45,567 nucleotides of DNA from Bacteroidales bacterium. GTDB taxonomy: Bacteria; Bacteroidota; Bacteroidia; Bacteroidales; GWF2-38-335. Of the stretch, positions 44,401-45,567 are shown in pieces (positions within the stretch are counted from its first letter, which is position 1; every line of letters begins with the position of its first letter). Location of the stretch: assembly GCA_016936815.1 (NCBI GenBank), contig JAFGXD010000079.1:1-45567 (forward strand). Reading direction: 5' to 3'. The notes below the pieces were generated by a model. It worked only from the letters and a program-made list of their open reading frames with translations. It was not told the DNA's origin and did no database searches. Made by a program: the position numbers and the translations under genes.

Positions 44401-45567
44401 TTATTTCCACCAAAACAAGAAACATTAGTTCCTGAAGCAGAAACAGTAAGTTGAGTTGGTTGAGTAACGGCAATACTTCCGGTAGCAGTACATGAATTCG
44501 CGTCGGTTATGGTAATTGTATAAGTTCCGGCAGTTAGATTTGAATAAACATTTGTGCCATCGCCAGTAAAACCATTTGGAGCCCAGTTATATGCAATAGT
44601 ACCTGTTCCACCTGAAGCAGTTGCAGTTGCAGTTCCGTTGTTTCCGCCAAAGCAAGAAACGTTGGTTCTAGTAAGAGCCACTGTTAATAAGGTAGGTTGA
44701 GTAATAGTTGCACTAGCTGTGCCCACGCAAGAGTTAACATCGTAAACCGATACAGAATAAGTTCCGGCAGCTAAGTTAATCGCTGTTGCAGTTGTTTGTC
44801 CATTTGACCATAAGTACGTATAGCCGGGGGTTCCACCTGAGCCTGTAACCGTTGCTGTTCCATTAGATCCACCATTACAAGAAACATTGGTTTGACCTGA
44901 AATTGTAGCAGTAACAGCAGTAGCAGGCTCATTAACAGTTGTCATTGCAGTAGCTGTACAAGTATTTGCATCTGTAACAGTTACATTATAAATACCTGCA
45001 ATAAGAGAACTTGCAGTCTGGTTAGTTTGACCACCCGGATTCCATAAGTAAGTATAAGGAGAAGTTCCTCCGGAAGGAGCTGCAGTTGCAGTACCGTTGT
45101 TTCCACCAAAGCAAGTAACATTAGTAGCAGAGGCAGTTACAGAAGGAACATCATTTACAGTAATATAAGCTGTTTGCGTTATTGAGTTTGTACCACTGGC
45201 ATTTGTAACAGTAAGAGAAACATCATAAGTCCCCGGAGTGTTGTAAACCACCGAAGGATTCTGGTTTGTTGATGTCCCAGGTGTACCACCGTTGAAAGTC
45301 CATGACCAAGAAGTTGGAATGTTTGTTGATTGGTCAGTAAAAATAACTGTTCCTCCATCACATACAGAAGTAATATCTGATGAGAAATCGGCTACCGGAG
45401 GTGCATTTAATGGAATGCCTGTAACATAAATATCATCAATCATACTAGCTCTGGAAGCCTGAATTGCGCCACTAATACCGGTATTACTTGTCATTATCCA
45501 TCTTAAATATACCAAGGGTTTATTTTCACATGCGCTTGGTAAGGCAACATCATTAAGGTTACCTGTA
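38487..45567 (-). CDS. Giant SprB-repeat, type IX-secreted surface protein, 5' end outside window
   Basis: At least 2359 residues; the frame is open to the last base. The visible N-terminal part (VALPSACENKPLVYLRW, then SMIDDIYVTG) looks like the end of a jelly-roll/laminin-G-like domain. A PKD domain follows (45401-45156: PVADFS, TPGTYDVSLTV). Then come about 28 SprB repeats of ~76 residues, each with CFGGNNGTAT, GGTSPYTYLW and AGTYTVTVTDAN phrases. The last ~80 residues are a type IX sorting domain (YLIYPNPTSG, VLGENVG, LKAGVYFINL). SprB of Flavobacterium is the gliding adhesin. Surface adhesion or motility is likely here; no gliding gene is in this window. A strong terminator follows. Confidence 0.9.
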   Translation of the reverse strand, partial: TGNLNDVALPSACENKPLVYLRWIMTSNTGISGAIQASRASMIDDIYVTGIPLNAPPVADFSSDITSVCDGGTVIFTDQSTNIPTSWSWTFNGGTPGTSTNQNPSVVYNTPGTYDVSLTVTNASGTNSITQTAYITVNDVPSVTASATNVTCFGGNNGTATAAPSGGTSPYTYLWNPGGQTNQTASSLIAGIYNVTVTDANTCTATAMTTVNEPATAVTATISGQTNVSCNGGSNGTATVTGSGGTPGYTYLWSNGQTTATAINLAAGTYSVSVYDVNSCVGTASATITQPTLLTVALTRTNVSCFGGNNGTATATASGGTGTIAYNWAPNGFTGDGTNVYSNLTAGTYTITITDANSCTATGSIAVTQPTQLTVSASGTNVSCFGGNNGTATATGVGGTGALGYAWSNGGSGATISGLTQGTYTVTVTDANSCTASTSVVITQPTDLLASTVVNQQVSCFGGNNGSATVNAAGGTSPYGFNWAPNGYTGDGTATYSNLIAGTYTVTVTDANGCTEITSAVITQPAGMTLTTGNTNVTCNGLSNGQATVSVAGGTSPYGYNWAPNGFTGDGTTTYSNLPAGTYTVTVSDANSCTQSASVSVSQPTALSATASRTNVSCFGGNNGTATVSAAGGTAGYNYLWSTGATTTTISGLIAGTYSVTVTDVNGCQTTASTTVTQPTAISSTISSSDVLCNGGNTGSATVSASGGTSPYLFAWSNGSSSATNTNLVAGTYTVTISDANSCTASNSVTITQPTALAATTSGTNVTCNGAANGSASVSASGGTGTISYLWTGGQTTSTISSLIPGTYSVTVTDQNSCQTTGSVTITQPASIVNTISKVNVLCNGASTGSATVLVTGGTTPYVYNWAPNGYTGDGTVTYSNLPAGVYTITVTDANLCARTSSVTITEPAALSLNIAATDISCFGGNDGAANSTVSGGASPYTYAWSNLATTANISGLTQGTYGLTVTDANSCVINSSVTINQPTALSLTMSGTNNTCNASCNGTATASVSGGTSPYTYSWNDPGFQTTATATNLCAGTYTVVVTDNKGCVINNSQVITEPAAISATTSSTPATCGNNDGTATVSASGGTGTLTYLWNAAAGSQTTATATALYAGSYVVTVSDANGCQQTATANVNDLGAPTATITSSGNVSCNGVCDGTATVSVSGGTAPYTIAWSTGGSGLNETGMCAGTHSVNVTDNVGCNAAASVTITEPTALNASISGVVNASCYGSCNGSATVNVSGGTPVYSYSWSTGGSAATETGLCQGTHSVEISDINGCSITRNVTITQPAELVATVTGTNVDCFGNANGTASASVVGGTGTYSFLWDDAATQTTSTATNLAPGTYNVVVSDANGCTDGGSYTVSQPSLLTASASATDVSVAGGSDGTATVTASGGAGSFTYLWDDGSSQTTATATGLSAGTYNVVVTDANGCEAYASATVNEPGVFSVSITGFVNPTCFGDCNGSATALASGGVAPITYLWSAASQTTTTATGLCNGVYTVTATDASMVSATANVTITQPAALNIAIAQTNVLCFGDANGSATSTVTGGTSPYSYTWTGGAVTPNLTGLVAGTYGLTVTDANACQATGSVTITQPDELTASVSGTSMTCNANCDGTASVSVTGGTGSYSYIWDNPTFSTTANINGLCAGTVNVTVSDDNSCVATGSYTVTEPSAIAINLTTTDASCGASNGSASVAPTGGTGTYTYLWYDGSTGASVSGLASGSYGVSVYDANLCEVTGLANVNDAGGPVLSLVSQTNVSCYGDCNGTAEIEITSGTAPFTISWLTGENGLTASGLCAGTTTATVTDANTCSSTIDVVITEPAELIAGTSVNNDVACYGGNNGSASVSVTGGISPYIIAWSNGGSAATETGLTAGTYQITVTDVNNCTEEVSVIIAEPIEFTVTATATDITCFGDNNGSVSTIVNGGTGIYTYAWSNGASTDAITGLSADIYTVTVTDENLCEITSSATVAEPTQISANVIDLVNVTCFNACNGAINIGVSGGTAPISILWSNSSTDASITGLCAGDYIVTLTDNNNCQLVETYTITQPDSLEIIASINDANCGMADGSISISMIGGTSPYYILWDGGETVDALSNLLSGTYSVEVTDENGCITNDSFVVNDLGAPVVLVSAYDATCFGVANGNAVANVTGGTAPYDYNWSSGGTEANEDFLAAGDYSLTVSDDLGCQTITSFTIGEPAELVLIMGSVEESPVGAGNGSAWVEVSGGTPDYVYDWSNGGFTDTITDLSFGWYYVTITDNNNCETVDSIYVDFSDQIAGKSYSNGYLIYPNPTSGVIKIELFNIEIEHIEIVNVLGENVGRIENVSEITEFDLKGLKAGVYFINLVAKENIYTSRIILRQ
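38755..45152 (-). repeat. Array of about 28 SprB repeats (~228 bases each)
   Basis: By counting the C-x-G-x-x-x-G onset I find about 28 coding repeats. In four (third, fifth, sixth and tenth from the N-terminal side) the tryptophan strand is extended to WAPNGxTGDGT. Two copies (the 17th, with VSVAGGSDG, and the last, with PVGAGNG) lack the usual cysteine. Similarity between neighbours is moderate at the DNA level, so the array is old rather than freshly expanded. Confidence 0.85.

Noticed and set aside
38755-45152. Regular repeats that could suggest a CRISPR or satellite array
   Set aside because: The ~228-base period is a coding SprB repeat in one uninterrupted reading frame, with varied DNA and no unique spacers.

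Overview
The window is AT-rich and gene-dense. It reads as chromosome of a Bacteroidota bacterium, probably a free-living or sediment type close to Bacteroidales. The evidence is type IX secretion sorting domains, SprB-repeat adhesin sequence, families typical of the phylum (DUF2723, DUF6340, DUF5723, the single-gene form of ftsE, a tricorn homologue), two promoters of the Bacteroidota form TTTG/TTG-N19-20-TAnnTTTG, and mostly absent Shine-Dalgarno sequences. I saw no tRNA, rRNA, CRISPR array, integrase or insertion sequence. No gene-free stretch exceeds 300 bases, apart from a ~420-base gap that holds a pseudogene.

Layout. 1-4217: a phosphate (or related oxyanion) uptake operon, with the 3' part of an outer-membrane porin followed by pstS, pstC, pstA and pstB. 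4334-5044: ftsE. 5046-8285 (minus): a tricorn-type periplasmic protease. 8437-12112 (plus): an unknown membrane protein, a DUF6340 lipoprotein and an L,D-transpeptidase lipoprotein. 12141-15858 (minus): a broken sorting-domain gene, then a three-gene set read from high to low coordinates (QGK-repeat secreted protein, pentapeptide-repeat lipoprotein, papain-like protease lipoprotein). 15942-19787 (minus): tetR, two MacB/FtsX-type permeases and a LolD-type ATPase, behind a good promoter with a candidate operator. 19904-28121 (plus): four envelope or secreted proteins. 28233-33052 (plus): two overlapping TPR/transmembrane/SpoIIE-phosphatase genes. 33053-38315 (minus): a polyprenyl diphosphate synthase, a DUF1573 protein and a DUF2723 membrane protein. 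38487-45567 (minus, 5' end outside the window): a very large SprB-repeat surface protein with its own terminator.

Most interesting point. The DUF1573 gene at 34086-34892 has an in-frame TGA exactly where the family has the first cysteine of its Ser-Cys-Gly-Cys-Thr motif. The 59 codons after it stay open and encode the rest of the domain. TGA is an ordinary stop elsewhere in the window, and the TGA lies in GC-rich, hairpin-forming sequence. The simplest exciting reading is a selenocysteine-containing DUF1573 protein. A nonsense mutation or a sequencing error is the alternative.

Most of the window is cell-envelope biology: nutrient uptake, peptidoglycan cross-linking, lipoproteins, surface adhesion, membrane glycosylation and signalling across the membrane.
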